This document shows positions 1 to 6,755 of a stretch of 20,582 nucleotides of DNA, piece after piece. Position 1 is the first letter of the stretch. The number at the start of each line of letters is the position of its first letter. The DNA comes from Rickettsiales bacterium (GTDB lineage: Bacteria > Pseudomonadota > Alphaproteobacteria > Rickettsiales > UBA1997), in contig CANMEW010000011.1 in NCBI GenBank assembly GCA_947496905.1, forward strand, positions 1 through 20,582, in the 5' to 3' direction. Made by a program: the position numbers and the translations under genes. The notes under the pieces were generated by a model. The model worked only from the letters and a program-made list of their open reading frames with translations, ran no database searches and was not told the origin of the DNA.

Positions 1-785
1 GCGGTAATTCCTTCCTTCAATTTTCCAGTAATTCTAAAGCCAATTACTTCTGGGATGAGCATCGAGATTGGCTGGCCAAGCATTGCAGCCTCTGCCTCAA
101 TTCCACCAACCCCCCAACCCAAAACTGAAAGACCGTTGATCATTGTGGTGTGGCTATCGGTGCCAACGACGGTGTCAGGATATGCCAGCAGCTCGCCGTC
201 GACTTCTTTGCTCCAAACCACGCGCGCCAAATTTTCTAAATTTACCTGATGGCAAATGCCCATTCCGGGCGGTACGGCGCGGAAATTGTCGAAGGATTTT
301 TGTGCCCATTTTAGAAATTCGTAACGCTCGAAATTGCGCTCAAATTCAAGATCGACATTTTTTTGTAAGGCGTTTTGTGAGCCATGAAAATCAACCTGAA
401 CCGAGTGATCGATTACTAAATCAACCGGCACGAGAGGATTAATTTTTTTTGGATCACCGCCAGATTTTTTTACTGCATCACGCATCGCCGCCAAATCAAC
501 AACAGCAGGCACGCCGGTGAAATCTTGCATCAACACGCGTGCCGGAGAGAAAGCAATTTCAATTCTTTTTTGAGAGTCTTTTACCGAATCAATCACGGCT
601 TCGATGTGAGTTTGAGAAATGACGTCACCATCAAAATTTCTAATCAAATTTTCGAGCAGAATTTTTAAGCTGAATGGGAGTTTGGAGATATCGCGCCCAA
701 CCTTTATTGCCGCATCTTGCAGCGAAAAAAATTTGTAACTTTTTCCAGCAATTTCTAACGAAGATTTTTTAATGAACTCGGACAT
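1..785 (-). CDS. acnA: Aconitate hydratase AcnA, N-terminal part (cut by window edge)
   Basis: AcnA interconverts citrate and isocitrate in the TCA cycle, using a 4Fe-4S cluster in the cytosol. The minus-strand frame from the ATG at 785 is open to the window edge and gives about 261 residues. They read as the AcnA/IRP1-type N-terminal region: LPFSLKILLENLIRNFDG near residues 36-53, then DHSVQVDFHG, an RAVPPGMGICHQVNLE stretch, and the hallmark VGTDSHTTMINGLSVLGWGVG followed by EAEAAMLGQP. The cluster cysteines lie further on and are outside the window, as is the rest of a protein normally near 890 residues. The start MSEFIKKSS fits family N-termini, although no clear Shine-Dalgarno precedes it. 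It lies 40 bp downstream of an unrecognised gene on the same strand and may share its transcript. Family assignment is secure. Confidence 0.95.
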   Translation of the reverse strand, partial: MSEFIKKSSLEIAGKSYKFFSLQDAAIKVGRDISKLPFSLKILLENLIRNFDGDVISQTHIEAVIDSVKDSQKRIEIAFSPARVLMQDFTGVPAVVDLAAMRDAVKKSGGDPKKINPLVPVDLVIDHSVQVDFHGSQNALQKNVDLEFERNFERYEFLKWAQKSFDNFRAVPPGMGICHQVNLENLARVVWSKEVDGELLAYPDTVVGTDSHTTMINGLSVLGWGVGGIEAEAAMLGQPISMLIPEVIGFRITGKLKEGIT

Positions 786-825
786 GATTTTTTTCGTGAT
801 TTGAAGAGTTGGGGAGAGGAGTGAT

Positions 826-1620
826 TTATTCGCGTGCTGCAGATCGGTGATGCTCTGTAACAACATGATGCACTGATGCTGGAGAAGGAGACCGCGCTGA
901 CTGACCTTCCTCATGATTAGGTTCGTGATGCGAAAGATTTCTGCCATGCAACACAGACTCCGCAGTGAATATTACGGCGTGAGAATCAACTGATGTAGCG
1001 CTTGATGAGTTTTCTGAACCATCATTCGCAACTTCATCGCTCGCTAAAATTGTTGGCGCTGGAGCTGCAGAAAATTGTAGGACATCTGCACGAGTCTCAC
1101 TTTTTTCTTCGCTGCGAGATTCTGATTTTTGCAACTGCTCCAGAACTTCTGCAAAACCTCTTTCTCTCAATATTTCTGCGTAAGTATCTTTGTAATTTTC
1201 GTAGAGGTAGGAGTTAGTTTTTTCTCTGAAATATTCGCCGATATGCTTTCTTAAAATATCATCATCCAAACTGCTCACTCTCTTTATTTGATCGAGAAAA
1301 TTACACCTTGGTTCCAAGCTGCACAAGTCAAGCAATTGGAAGAAAAATCTTTTTGAGCTATTCTCTTCTCTGAAGTAGCTACTGAACCAATCTTTGTCAG
1401 GATGGTTGATGGCTAGACACATCATCGACAAGCATGTTTTTAAGCCATTTTCTGGGAGTTTTTCATATTGCTGCATCAAGGAATTAGTTTGACTCCGAGT
1501 ACCAATTTGGTGGCCATCAAAAAATTGCATCATGTCATCAAAGTAAGTTTCCAAAAGATCACTCACATTTGCCAACTTGTTGACCAAATTTTTTCCCCCA
1601 ACCGCGTCTTCTCTACTCAT
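826..1620 (-). CDS. Hypothetical protein, helical N-terminus with Ser/His/Glu-rich tail
   Basis: I do not recognise this 264-residue protein. Residues 1 to about 165 look like a compact, mostly helical domain, with several aromatic and Leu/Met stretches and a few cysteines (CLSMMCLA, DLCSLEPRC). From about residue 168 the chain becomes low-complexity and probably disordered: Ser, Glu, Ala and His rich, ending HHVVTEHHRSAARE. No signal peptide or membrane segment is visible. The start at 1620 has no Shine-Dalgarno and lies 14 nt after the stop of the next upstream gene on the same strand, so the two are probably co-transcribed and perhaps translationally linked. acnA follows 40 bp downstream. 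The polar tail and lack of a known domain would fit a lineage-specific secreted or host-interacting protein, but that is inference. It could also be an ordinary orphan gene. Confidence 0.6.
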   Translation of the reverse strand: MSREDAVGGKNLVNKLANVSDLLETYFDDMMQFFDGHQIGTRSQTNSLMQQYEKLPENGLKTCLSMMCLAINHPDKDWFSSYFREENSSKRFFFQLLDLCSLEPRCNFLDQIKRVSSLDDDILRKHIGEYFREKTNSYLYENYKDTYAEILRERGFAEVLEQLQKSESRSEEKSETRADVLQFSAAPAPTILASDEVANDGSENSSSATSVDSHAVIFTAESVLHGRNLSHHEPNHEEGQSARSPSPASVHHVVTEHHRSAARE

Positions 1621-1634
1621 TTTTAGCTTTTGGG

Positions 1635-2357
1635 TTATTTTTTCCTTTCGTTGGAAGGCGCTGCTGATGATGCGGTGCCATGAGTAATCTGTGACAATGG
1701 CGGCATATTACTAAGCGCATTAACTTCAGTGCCAACAGTATCAGCACTTTTATTTCCAAATGAGATGAAAGCGCCATTTGCATATGTTGGCGCTGCGACG
1801 GCAACTGTTGTAGGAGTGGTAGTTGAAAGATGAGAATCAACTCTGTCTCCATTCATTCCAGTAGCGCTGTCCTCAGTATGTATAGTTTGTGGGCGAGATT
1901 CATCCTTTGTTTCCATGCGCTCTTTTTCTACCAATTTTGCAACAGACCCTTTGACTGGTTTCGAGCCAAACATTTTGTCGGCAGATTGATGTCCGCGGTC
2001 TCCTTCCCCTGAATTAGTTGGCTCTTTTGCTGTTAGGCTCATTTTGTTTAAATTGTTAAAAATATTCGCCATCTCCGAGTCGTTGCTCCCATTTGAGGTT
2101 GCATCCTCGTCGCTCCCATTTGGGGTCGCATCCTCGTCGCTCCCATTTGGGGTCGCATCCTCGTCGCTCCCATTTGGGGTCGCATCCATTGCAACCGCTT
2201 TACCACCCCCAGATTTTTGCAAGATATTTTCCATCTCATTATCCGTTTCTTCGTCAGACGAATGCTGAATATTTTGCATCCGTGCCTCCAGATCGTGAAA
2301 CACTTTACCCCTTTTATTATCAGTGTTATTGGTAGTGTGATCATTTTTTCTCTTCAT
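1635..2357 (-). CDS. Hypothetical low-complexity protein with four 9-residue repeats
   Basis: This 240-residue protein is unrecognised. The start chosen is the ATG at 2357, because an excellent Shine-Dalgarno (AGGAGA, 2361-2366 on the minus strand) lies 3-4 nt upstream; a longer in-frame start at 2441 lacks this. The N-terminus has two basic clusters, KRK at residues 2-4 and KRGK at 15-18. Residues 58-93 are four tandem copies of DATPNGSDE, the last diverged to DATSNGSND. The rest is rich in Ser, Thr, Asn, Asp and Glu with no hydrophobic segment, so it is probably disordered over most of its length. It ends SAAPSNERKK. The next gene (264 residues) begins 14 nt downstream. Function is unknown. 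The composition and repeat are typical of fast-evolving surface, secreted or effector-like proteins, but nothing here proves export. Confidence 0.6.
   Translation of the reverse strand: MKRKNDHTTNNTDNKRGKVFHDLEARMQNIQHSSDEETDNEMENILQKSGGGKAVAMDATPNGSDEDATPNGSDEDATPNGSDEDATSNGSNDSEMANIFNNLNKMSLTAKEPTNSGEGDRGHQSADKMFGSKPVKGSVAKLVEKERMETKDESRPQTIHTEDSATGMNGDRVDSHLSTTTPTTVAVAAPTYANGAFISFGNKSADTVGTEVNALSNMPPLSQITHGTASSAAPSNERKK
2079..2186 (-). repeat. 27-bp in-frame tandem repeat, 4 copies
   Basis: Four head-to-tail 27-bp units encode DATPNGSDE repeats at residues 58-93 of the 240-residue protein. The middle copies are essentially identical on the DNA level, while the outer copies carry a few substitutions. 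The unit length is a multiple of three, so copy-number change would keep the reading frame open. The near identity suggests recent slippage or unequal recombination. Confidence 0.95.
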
Positions 2358-2494
2358 GTTTTCTCCTAATGTGTGATTAATCGAACTTGCGTAAGTGCCA
2401 TAATGTTTGGGCGGATCGAGAAAAAATCTTCCGCAAATCACTGCGTCAAGAAGTTAGGTTGCCAAATCTTTTCTGGTACAACCAATGGCGCACT

Positions 2495-4291
2495 TCACAA
2501 CAAATTAGTAATCTTCTCAATCATCACATCGCCAAGTTCTTCTAGGCTTTTGATGGCAATGGAATTGCGGTAGAATTCTTCCGTGGAATGGCCAATGCCA
2601 ATGCCGACAATTTCAATTTTTGACGATTTCTCAATTTTGTTAATCACATGCTGCAAGTGGTCTGCGAGGATGTCGGAATCATTCGCTGAAGAAGTGGAAT
2701 CGTCAACCGGCGTGCCGTCGGAAATCACCAATAAAATTTTCCTTTTCTCAGCGCGCTGCATTAGGCGGGACCGTGCGAAAAGCAACGCTTCGCCATCAAT
2801 ATTTTCCTTGAGCACACCTTCCTTCAGCATCAGCCCCAGATTAATTTTTGCTTTTTTAAAACTTTGATTGAAGTGCTTGTAGATGATATGACGCAGCTCG
2901 TTTAAACGTCCCGGATTTTTTGTACGCCCCGAGCTCTCCCATAATTTACGCGCCTTGCCGCCTTTCCAATCTGCCGTGGTGAAGCCAATAATTTCAGTTT
3001 TGACCGCGTATTTTTCCAAAATTTCGGCGATGATTTCGCAAGCCAGAGCACTCATGACAATAGGATTGCCGCGCATCGAGCCCGAATTGTCGAGCAGAAT
3101 TGTCAGCGCAGTGTCTTGATATTCGTGATGTTTATTACTGATCCAGACATCTTCCAGCATTGGATCAATCACCAGTCGCGTTAATTTTTTACGGTCTAAA
3201 ATTCCGCGCGAAGAATCGCGTTCCCGCAAAGAATTTTGTTTGGAGAGAAGTTTTTGCTTCAACTTCAAACTCATTTTTTTGGAAATTATCTGAAGCTTCG
3301 CAAGCCTTAATTCGAGTTGATCACGCAAAATTCCGAGCTCATTTTTGCCAATTAATTTTTGCGGAAAAATTACTTCGTCAAACTTGTTAGTAAAAATTTT
3401 GTAGGCATTTTTGAATGCGATTCCATCTTCTTCCTCACTAGCTTCAGCCCTTGATTTATCTAGCCTAATCGCAGTGTCATCATTTTTTAAATCGGAGATT
3501 TTTTTTGCGGTCTCATCTTTTTTTTCACCATCTTGTGGCAGCTCTTCCTCATTATTTTCAGTAAGATTTTCCTCCTCTTTGGCATCAATATTTTCTTGTC
3601 CAAAGCTACTTAAATCATTTTTTAGTTTTTTACTTTCTTGCTCAGTTTTTTTGCTTCTGCCTTCTTCCGCCTCATTTTGTTCCTCTTTCAGCATCTCCAA
3701 AATCTGCAAAACATTTTGCGCAAAATCCTTTTGGTCGGAAATTTTTTGAGCAAGATTTCGGATTTCTCGTAGAATTCTTTTGCTCAAATTCCTCTTCAGA
3801 TCGACAATTAGATTCTGAGTTTTTGTGCCGATTTCTGCTGCAAAAAATTCTTCTAATAAAATTAACGACAAGTCTGAATCCGCTGACGGCGTATCTTCTT
3901 CGATCTTCTGCAAAATATTTTGAACGACACCGCGGTAAGAATTTTTTACCAAGGCAATCACGCGAATTTTTTCAAAAGCGTCAAAAAATTTTCTCTCTGC
4001 TGCGTCGGGAATTGCAATTTGGTGTGAATGTTGATCGTGGAAAAGCAGGTAGCAGGCGGCTAGATCAAAGGCGGATCTGAAATGTTCGAGAGGATTTTCT
4101 TCGGAGATTTTTTGGAGCTTAGGAAGGGAAACCTTTTGCTTCTCGATGAGTAAATTCTGATCCCAAGTGAAAAAATTATTCTGCTGATTTTCGTCAAATT
4201 CAACTTGGAGAGAATCGCTGGCTGCAAGTGCGCGCAGAGTTACGATTAAATTTTCTTTGGCGTCGTTAATTTGAGAATTTTTTGACTTCAT
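2495..4291 (-). CDS. cobT: CobT-like protein with C-terminal VWA domain
   Basis: The protein has 598 residues and resembles the CobT subunit of aerobic cobaltochelatase (usually about 600-640 residues). The N-terminal 200 residues form a CobT-type helical region. Residues 205-290 are a highly charged Glu/Lys linker. The VWA domain follows from about 375: MIDAS motif DNSGSMRG at 401-408, GFTTADW near 437-442, and the CobT-typical SDGTPVDDSTSS at 524-535 and GIGIGHSTEEFYRN at 563-576. In the classical complex CobT acts with the AAA+ protein CobS and CobN to insert cobalt; no cobS, cobN or other cobalamin gene is in this window. Its start overlaps the upstream acetyltransferase stop by 4 bp (ATGA), implying coupled translation. 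Family membership is clear; a role in cobalt insertion is uncertain because orphan CobST pairs occur in Rickettsiales-like genomes lacking the pathway. Confidence 0.9.
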   Translation of the reverse strand: MKSKNSQINDAKENLIVTLRALAASDSLQVEFDENQQNNFFTWDQNLLIEKQKVSLPKLQKISEENPLEHFRSAFDLAACYLLFHDQHSHQIAIPDAAERKFFDAFEKIRVIALVKNSYRGVVQNILQKIEEDTPSADSDLSLILLEEFFAAEIGTKTQNLIVDLKRNLSKRILREIRNLAQKISDQKDFAQNVLQILEMLKEEQNEAEEGRSKKTEQESKKLKNDLSSFGQENIDAKEEENLTENNEEELPQDGEKKDETAKKISDLKNDDTAIRLDKSRAEASEEEDGIAFKNAYKIFTNKFDEVIFPQKLIGKNELGILRDQLELRLAKLQIISKKMSLKLKQKLLSKQNSLRERDSSRGILDRKKLTRLVIDPMLEDVWISNKHHEYQDTALTILLDNSGSMRGNPIVMSALACEIIAEILEKYAVKTEIIGFTTADWKGGKARKLWESSGRTKNPGRLNELRHIIYKHFNQSFKKAKINLGLMLKEGVLKENIDGEALLFARSRLMQRAEKRKILLVISDGTPVDDSTSSANDSDILADHLQHVINKIEKSSKIEIVGIGIGHSTEEFYRNSIAIKSLEELGDVMIEKITNLL

Positions 4292-4869
4292 GAGGGAAGT
4301 GGCACCGCTTCGCTACGAAGTAGACTGAAAATGTGAACATCAACAAAATTTCCACGATGGTAGCGATGTTGGCGCAAAGTTCCCTCAAGCGTAAAGCCGC
4401 ATTTCAGCAAAAGATGTTTTGAGGGAATGTTGGAGGTGGCAACGAAAGCCTCGATTCTGTTTACCTTCAACTCCTCGAAACCATATTTTGTTATGGCATT
4501 GATTGATTTCGTCATGATGCCCTGATGCCAATATTGCTGCGCTAAATCGTAACTTATTTCGATGCGACTTTGGTAGCGATTGTGATTGGTGAGACCAATT
4601 GAGCCAATCATGGCGTCATCGCTTTTGTGGGCGATTGCAAAATAAGCGCCGTCATTTTGGTAAAAGATTCCGCGCCAATAATGCAGCTCACGCTTCGCTT
4701 GCTCTAAGTCTTGAGGTATTTCGCAGAGAATGAATTTGTTAACTTCCGGATCGGTGTAGTAGCGAAAAAAATTCTCGACATCGGAGTCTTGTTTTTCGCG
4801 CAAGAGTAAATCTCCCAAATCAATTTGAGGAAAATCTTTTGGAGCAGTGTGCGTGAATGGTTGGGTCAT
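4288..4869 (-). CDS. GNAT N-acetyltransferase, RimJ/RimL type
   Basis: This 193-residue protein belongs to the GNAT fold family, subgroup RimJ/RimL (Acetyltransf_3), which moves acetyl groups from acetyl-CoA to protein N-termini or small amines. Visible landmarks are LLLREKQDSDVENFFRYYTD near residues 21-40 (strand 1/helix 1), AMIGSIGLTNHN at 86-97, EISYDLAQQYWHQGIMTKSI at 104-123 (motif A, acetyl-CoA pyrophosphate loop), and NIPSKHLLLKCGFTLEGTLRQ at 147-167 (motif B). The substrate cannot be read from sequence; a ribosomal-protein or antibiotic target would be guesswork. Its start codon directly abuts the first copy of the 111-bp tandem repeat, so ribosome access may depend on that structure. 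It overlaps cobT by 4 bp and sits downstream of ccmE on the same strand. Confidence 0.9.
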   Translation of the reverse strand: MTQPFTHTAPKDFPQIDLGDLLLREKQDSDVENFFRYYTDPEVNKFILCEIPQDLEQAKRELHYWRGIFYQNDGAYFAIAHKSDDAMIGSIGLTNHNRYQSRIEISYDLAQQYWHQGIMTKSINAITKYGFEELKVNRIEAFVATSNIPSKHLLLKCGFTLEGTLRQHRYHRGNFVDVHIFSLLRSEAVPLPS

Positions 4870-5126
4870 ACCGAATTTGATTGAGGGATGTGAGGCTATT
4901 TTTTTTGATCTAAATCAGATTCGGTATGGGGTTCCCTGCGAATGCGGGGCGCCGCTCGTGCGGCGTAAGAAATTAAAATTACCGAATCTGATTGAGGGAT
5001 GTGAGGCTATTTTTTTTGATCTAAATCAGATTCGGTATGGGGTTCCCTGCGAATGCGGGGCGCCGCTCGTGCGGCGTAAGAAATTAAAATTACCGAATCT
5101 GATTGAGGGATGTGAGGCTATTTTTT
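4870..5126. repeat. 111-bp tandem repeat, about 2.3 copies, with internal palindromes
   Basis: Units begin at 4870, 4981 and 5092, a period of exactly 111 bp. The first two are almost identical (one visible C/T change at the fifth-last base of the left arm) and the third is cut after about 35 bp, where it merges with the 3' end of ccmE. Each full unit holds an inverted repeat with 13-bp arms (accgaatctgatt and its complement, 4981-4993 and 5024-5036), a second near-palindrome CCCTGC-GAAT-GCGGGG, and a GC-rich hairpin CGCCGC-TCGT-GCGGCG at 4950-4965 and 5061-5076. It fills the whole gap between ccmE and the acetyltransferase. Because 111 is divisible by three, a repeated open frame arises on the plus strand; I treat that as a by-product. 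Confidence 0.95.
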
Positions 5127-5561
5127 TGAATTGTTACCGAGCGATTGCATAACTTCTGGTGGCATGTATTTTTCATCATGCTTCACCAGTAATTCTTGTG
5201 AAAAAAATTCATTTTTTTCTGCAGAAAATTTTCCTTTGGCGACCACCCCTTGCTTTTCTCGGAACAGATCTGGCAATAGTCCAACGTAATGAATTTTTAA
5301 GTCCTCATTTAGGTCGGTAACAACAAATTCTGAAGTCAGTGCATCGATTTTTTTCACGCTATTTTCTTTCACCAATCCACCAACTCTAATTGGTCGGTTG
5401 TGAATTTTTTTTAAAATCTCAGGTTTCTTTAACTCGCTCGGAGAATAGAAAAATACCATGTTTTCGCGAAAGTTTGAAATCACGAAAACTAGCGCTAGCA
5501 AAGAAATGAGGAAGGTTGATCCAACAAAAATTATTCGTTTTTTTTTGTGATTATTTTTCAC
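5118..5561 (-). CDS. ccmE: Cytochrome c maturation heme chaperone CcmE
   Basis: CcmE is a membrane-anchored periplasmic heme chaperone. It receives heme from CcmABCD and passes it to CcmF for attachment to apocytochrome c. The 147-residue protein has a basic N-terminus (KNNHKKKR), one membrane anchor at about 9-29 and an OB-fold domain. The signature HDEKYMPPEV is at 128-137; H128 is the expected covalent heme ligand and Y132 the conserved tyrosine. The start is GTG at 5561, overlapping the TGA of ccmD (GTGA), so the two are translationally coupled. The stop at 5118-5120 and the last codons lie inside the partial third copy of the 111-bp repeat, so the extreme C-terminus (NNSKK) is probably repeat-derived. 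ccmA, B, C, F and H are not nearby, so the ccm genes are scattered. Confidence 0.96.
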   Translation of the reverse strand: MKNNHKKKRIIFVGSTFLISLLALVFVISNFRENMVFFYSPSELKKPEILKKIHNRPIRVGGLVKENSVKKIDALTSEFVVTDLNEDLKIHYVGLLPDLFREKQGVVAKGKFSAEKNEFFSQELLVKHDEKYMPPEVMQSLGNNSKK

Positions 5562-5683
5562 CGCGCAGATTTTTTTAAGTTAGATTTCGCGGAAAAATAT
5601 TTAATAATTACGAATGCTGCCAAGCTGAAAAAAGCAGCACCAGCAATGATGTAAGTGGCATTAACGTAGAGAGAATAGTCCAT
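5558..5683 (-). CDS. ccmD: Heme exporter protein CcmD (small membrane protein)
   Basis: A 41-residue reading frame starts at the ATG at 5683 and ends with TGA at 5558-5560, overlapping the ccmE start as GTGA. It begins MDYSLYVNATYIIAG and has one hydrophobic segment at about residues 10-29, followed by a basic tail (KYFSAKSNLKKSAR). Size, topology, an aromatic-rich N-terminus before the membrane segment, and position directly upstream of ccmE all match CcmD, the small subunit that helps release holo-CcmE from the CcmABC complex. No ccmC precedes it. The only weak point is that CcmD is too short for firm recognition by sequence alone; the overlap with ccmE is the deciding evidence. Confidence 0.85.
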   Translation of the reverse strand: MDYSLYVNATYIIAGAAFFSLAAFVIIKYFSAKSNLKKSAR

Positions 5684-5914
5684 AATTTTAACCCAGATCC
5701 GTTATTAGACTTCGAGAAAAATTTCGCTAAGCGTGAGCAGCTGGAAGTGCAAAATTCCCTTCCAGCTGCCGCGGTTAGTAGAAATTTTGCCGAAGAAAAT
5801 TTGCATGAAAATGTTCCAGTTTCAAAAATGGCTTCGAAGCGCACAGGACTTAATTCCAAAGAAAAGCAAATTCGATCTAATGACGGATCTGGGTTTAACT
5901 TGGTTGCAAAATAA
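5684..5914 (+). pseudogene. Possible 3' remnant of a lost gene (open frame without a start)
   Basis: On the plus strand a frame is open from 5579 to the TAA at 5912-5914 with no ATG until late (an internal ATG near 5828). From about 5684 it reads like genuine protein: PDPLLDFEKNFAKREQ, then LPAAAVSRNFAEENLHENVP and SNDGSGFNLVAK at the end. Upstream of that it runs antisense through ccmD. The composition looks coding but I recognise no family. The most economical reading is the tail of a gene whose 5' part has been lost, or chance. No other gene fits in 5684-5953, which also should hold the promoters of ccmD (minus) and of the tRNA (plus). Confidence 0.25.
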
Positions 5915-5953
5915 AAGCCCGATTCCTAGCTTGCGCGACCTTGTTGTTAGTAG

Positions 5954-6029
5954 GCCTGGATAGCTCAGTCGGTAGAGCAAAGGACTGAAAATCCTTGTGT
6001 CGCTGGTTCGATTCCGGCTCCAGGCACCA
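5954..6029 (+). tRNA. tRNA-Phe (GAA)
   Basis: The 76-nt sequence folds as a complete cloverleaf. The acceptor stem GCCTGGA pairs with TCCAGGC, the D arm is GCTC/GAGC, the anticodon stem is AAGGA/TCCTT, and the T arm is GCTGG/CCGGC with loop TTCGATT. The anticodon loop CTGAAAA (5985-5991) gives GAA at 5987-5989, which reads Phe codons. The 3' CCA is encoded. No other RNA gene adjoins it. Confidence 0.98.
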
Positions 6030-6059
6030 TCCCTCAGGTGCCACACCATCCTTCGTAGC

Positions 6060-6755
6060 TTACTCCTCAATCATCGCCACAGCCACATTCCTTCCGCAGT
6101 CCCTCTCTCCTTTGTGAGTCGATCTTCTGAAACTAAAAAAATCCCTCTCATTTTCGTAGGTGTCGATTCCTAGATTTTTGATTTTTTCCACACCGCCCTC
6201 ATTCAATTTTTTCTCAACGTAACTAGGTAGATCGAACAGCCATTTACCAGCGTTAACAGCATTTTTAAAAAATTGTTTATTGGTTGGATTCTCACCCAAA
6301 AACTCATCTAAAAATTCTTGCGAAACCTCGTAAGAATTTTGCTGAATCATCGGTCCAATTACCGCTTTGATATTTTTTGCCCCCAAATTTTTCATCGCAT
6401 TAACTGTCGACTGAATCACTCCCAGCTTTGCTCCACGCCACCCCGCATGCGTTACGGCGATTATTCCTGCCACTTCATCTGAAAATAAAATTGGTGAGCA
6501 ATCTGCGGTAACTACGGCAATTGCGACATTTTTTAAATTGGTAACTAAGGCATCAGCCTTGGGTAAACTCTGCTCACCAAAAATTTTTTCTTCCGCATCC
6601 ACAACCGCAACTTCCCTGCCATGGATCTGGTTTACGAAAAGTAAATGATTGTGCCTCATGCCAATTTCCTCAAGCCGGCGAGTCACATTTTTTCTGTCGG
6701 AAAGTTCGCGATTGGTCAAGCAATCCTTGCCAAAAAAGTGGTGCTTTATTTTCAC
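6060..6755 (-). CDS. pgeF: Peptidoglycan editing factor PgeF / YfiH-type multicopper-like oxidoreductase
   Basis: This is a 231-residue member of the YfiH/PgeF (Cu-oxidase_4, formerly laccase-like) family. In E. coli the protein keeps peptidoglycan precursors free of misincorporated L-Ser; relatives act on purine nucleosides. Metal-site motifs are all visible: QIHG at residues 43-46, VVTADCSPILFSD at 81-93 (Cys86), and AVTHAGWRG at 100-108 (His103), then AVIGPMIQQNSYEVS at 131-145. The family-typical FFSFRR appears near the end. Length is near the usual 240-250. The start is GTG at 6755, overlapping the thrB stop as GTGA, so it is translationally coupled to thrB and is the last gene of a three-gene minus-strand operon. 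It ends 30 bp from the convergent tRNA. The exact substrate in this organism is unknown. Confidence 0.93.
   Translation of the reverse strand: MKIKHHFFGKDCLTNRELSDRKNVTRRLEEIGMRHNHLLFVNQIHGREVAVVDAEEKIFGEQSLPKADALVTNLKNVAIAVVTADCSPILFSDEVAGIIAVTHAGWRGAKLGVIQSTVNAMKNLGAKNIKAVIGPMIQQNSYEVSQEFLDEFLGENPTNKQFFKNAVNAGKWLFDLPSYVEKKLNEGGVEKIKNLGIDTYENERDFFSFRRSTHKGERDCGRNVAVAMIEE

Noticed and set aside
1613..1852. Minus-strand frame overlapping both small hypothetical genes
   Set aside because: It lies fully inside the region coded by the 240-residue protein and has a low-quality leucine-rich composition typical of a frame shadow.
2358..2441. Longer start for the repeat-bearing protein (adds 28 residues from 2441)
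   Set aside because: The ATG at 2357 has a strong AGGAGA ribosome site at the right distance, while the upstream start has none and would make the ribosome site part of the coding sequence.
4870..5126. CRISPR array
   Set aside because: The repeat unit is 111 bp with no unique spacers; units are contiguous and nearly identical, so it is a tandem duplication.
4847..5152. Plus-strand reading frame of 101 codons with 37-residue repeats
   Set aside because: It is created by the 111-bp tandem repeat, whose length is a multiple of three. The repeat is made of hairpins and overlaps two minus-strand genes at its ends; no protein-like features appear.
5608..5859. 83-codon minus-strand frame covering the ccmD region
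   Set aside because: It is out of frame with CcmD, whose size, topology and overlap with ccmE make it the real gene in this place.
6030..6059. Terminator between tRNA-Phe and pgeF
   Set aside because: No stem with a T-tract could be seen in the 30 bp gap.
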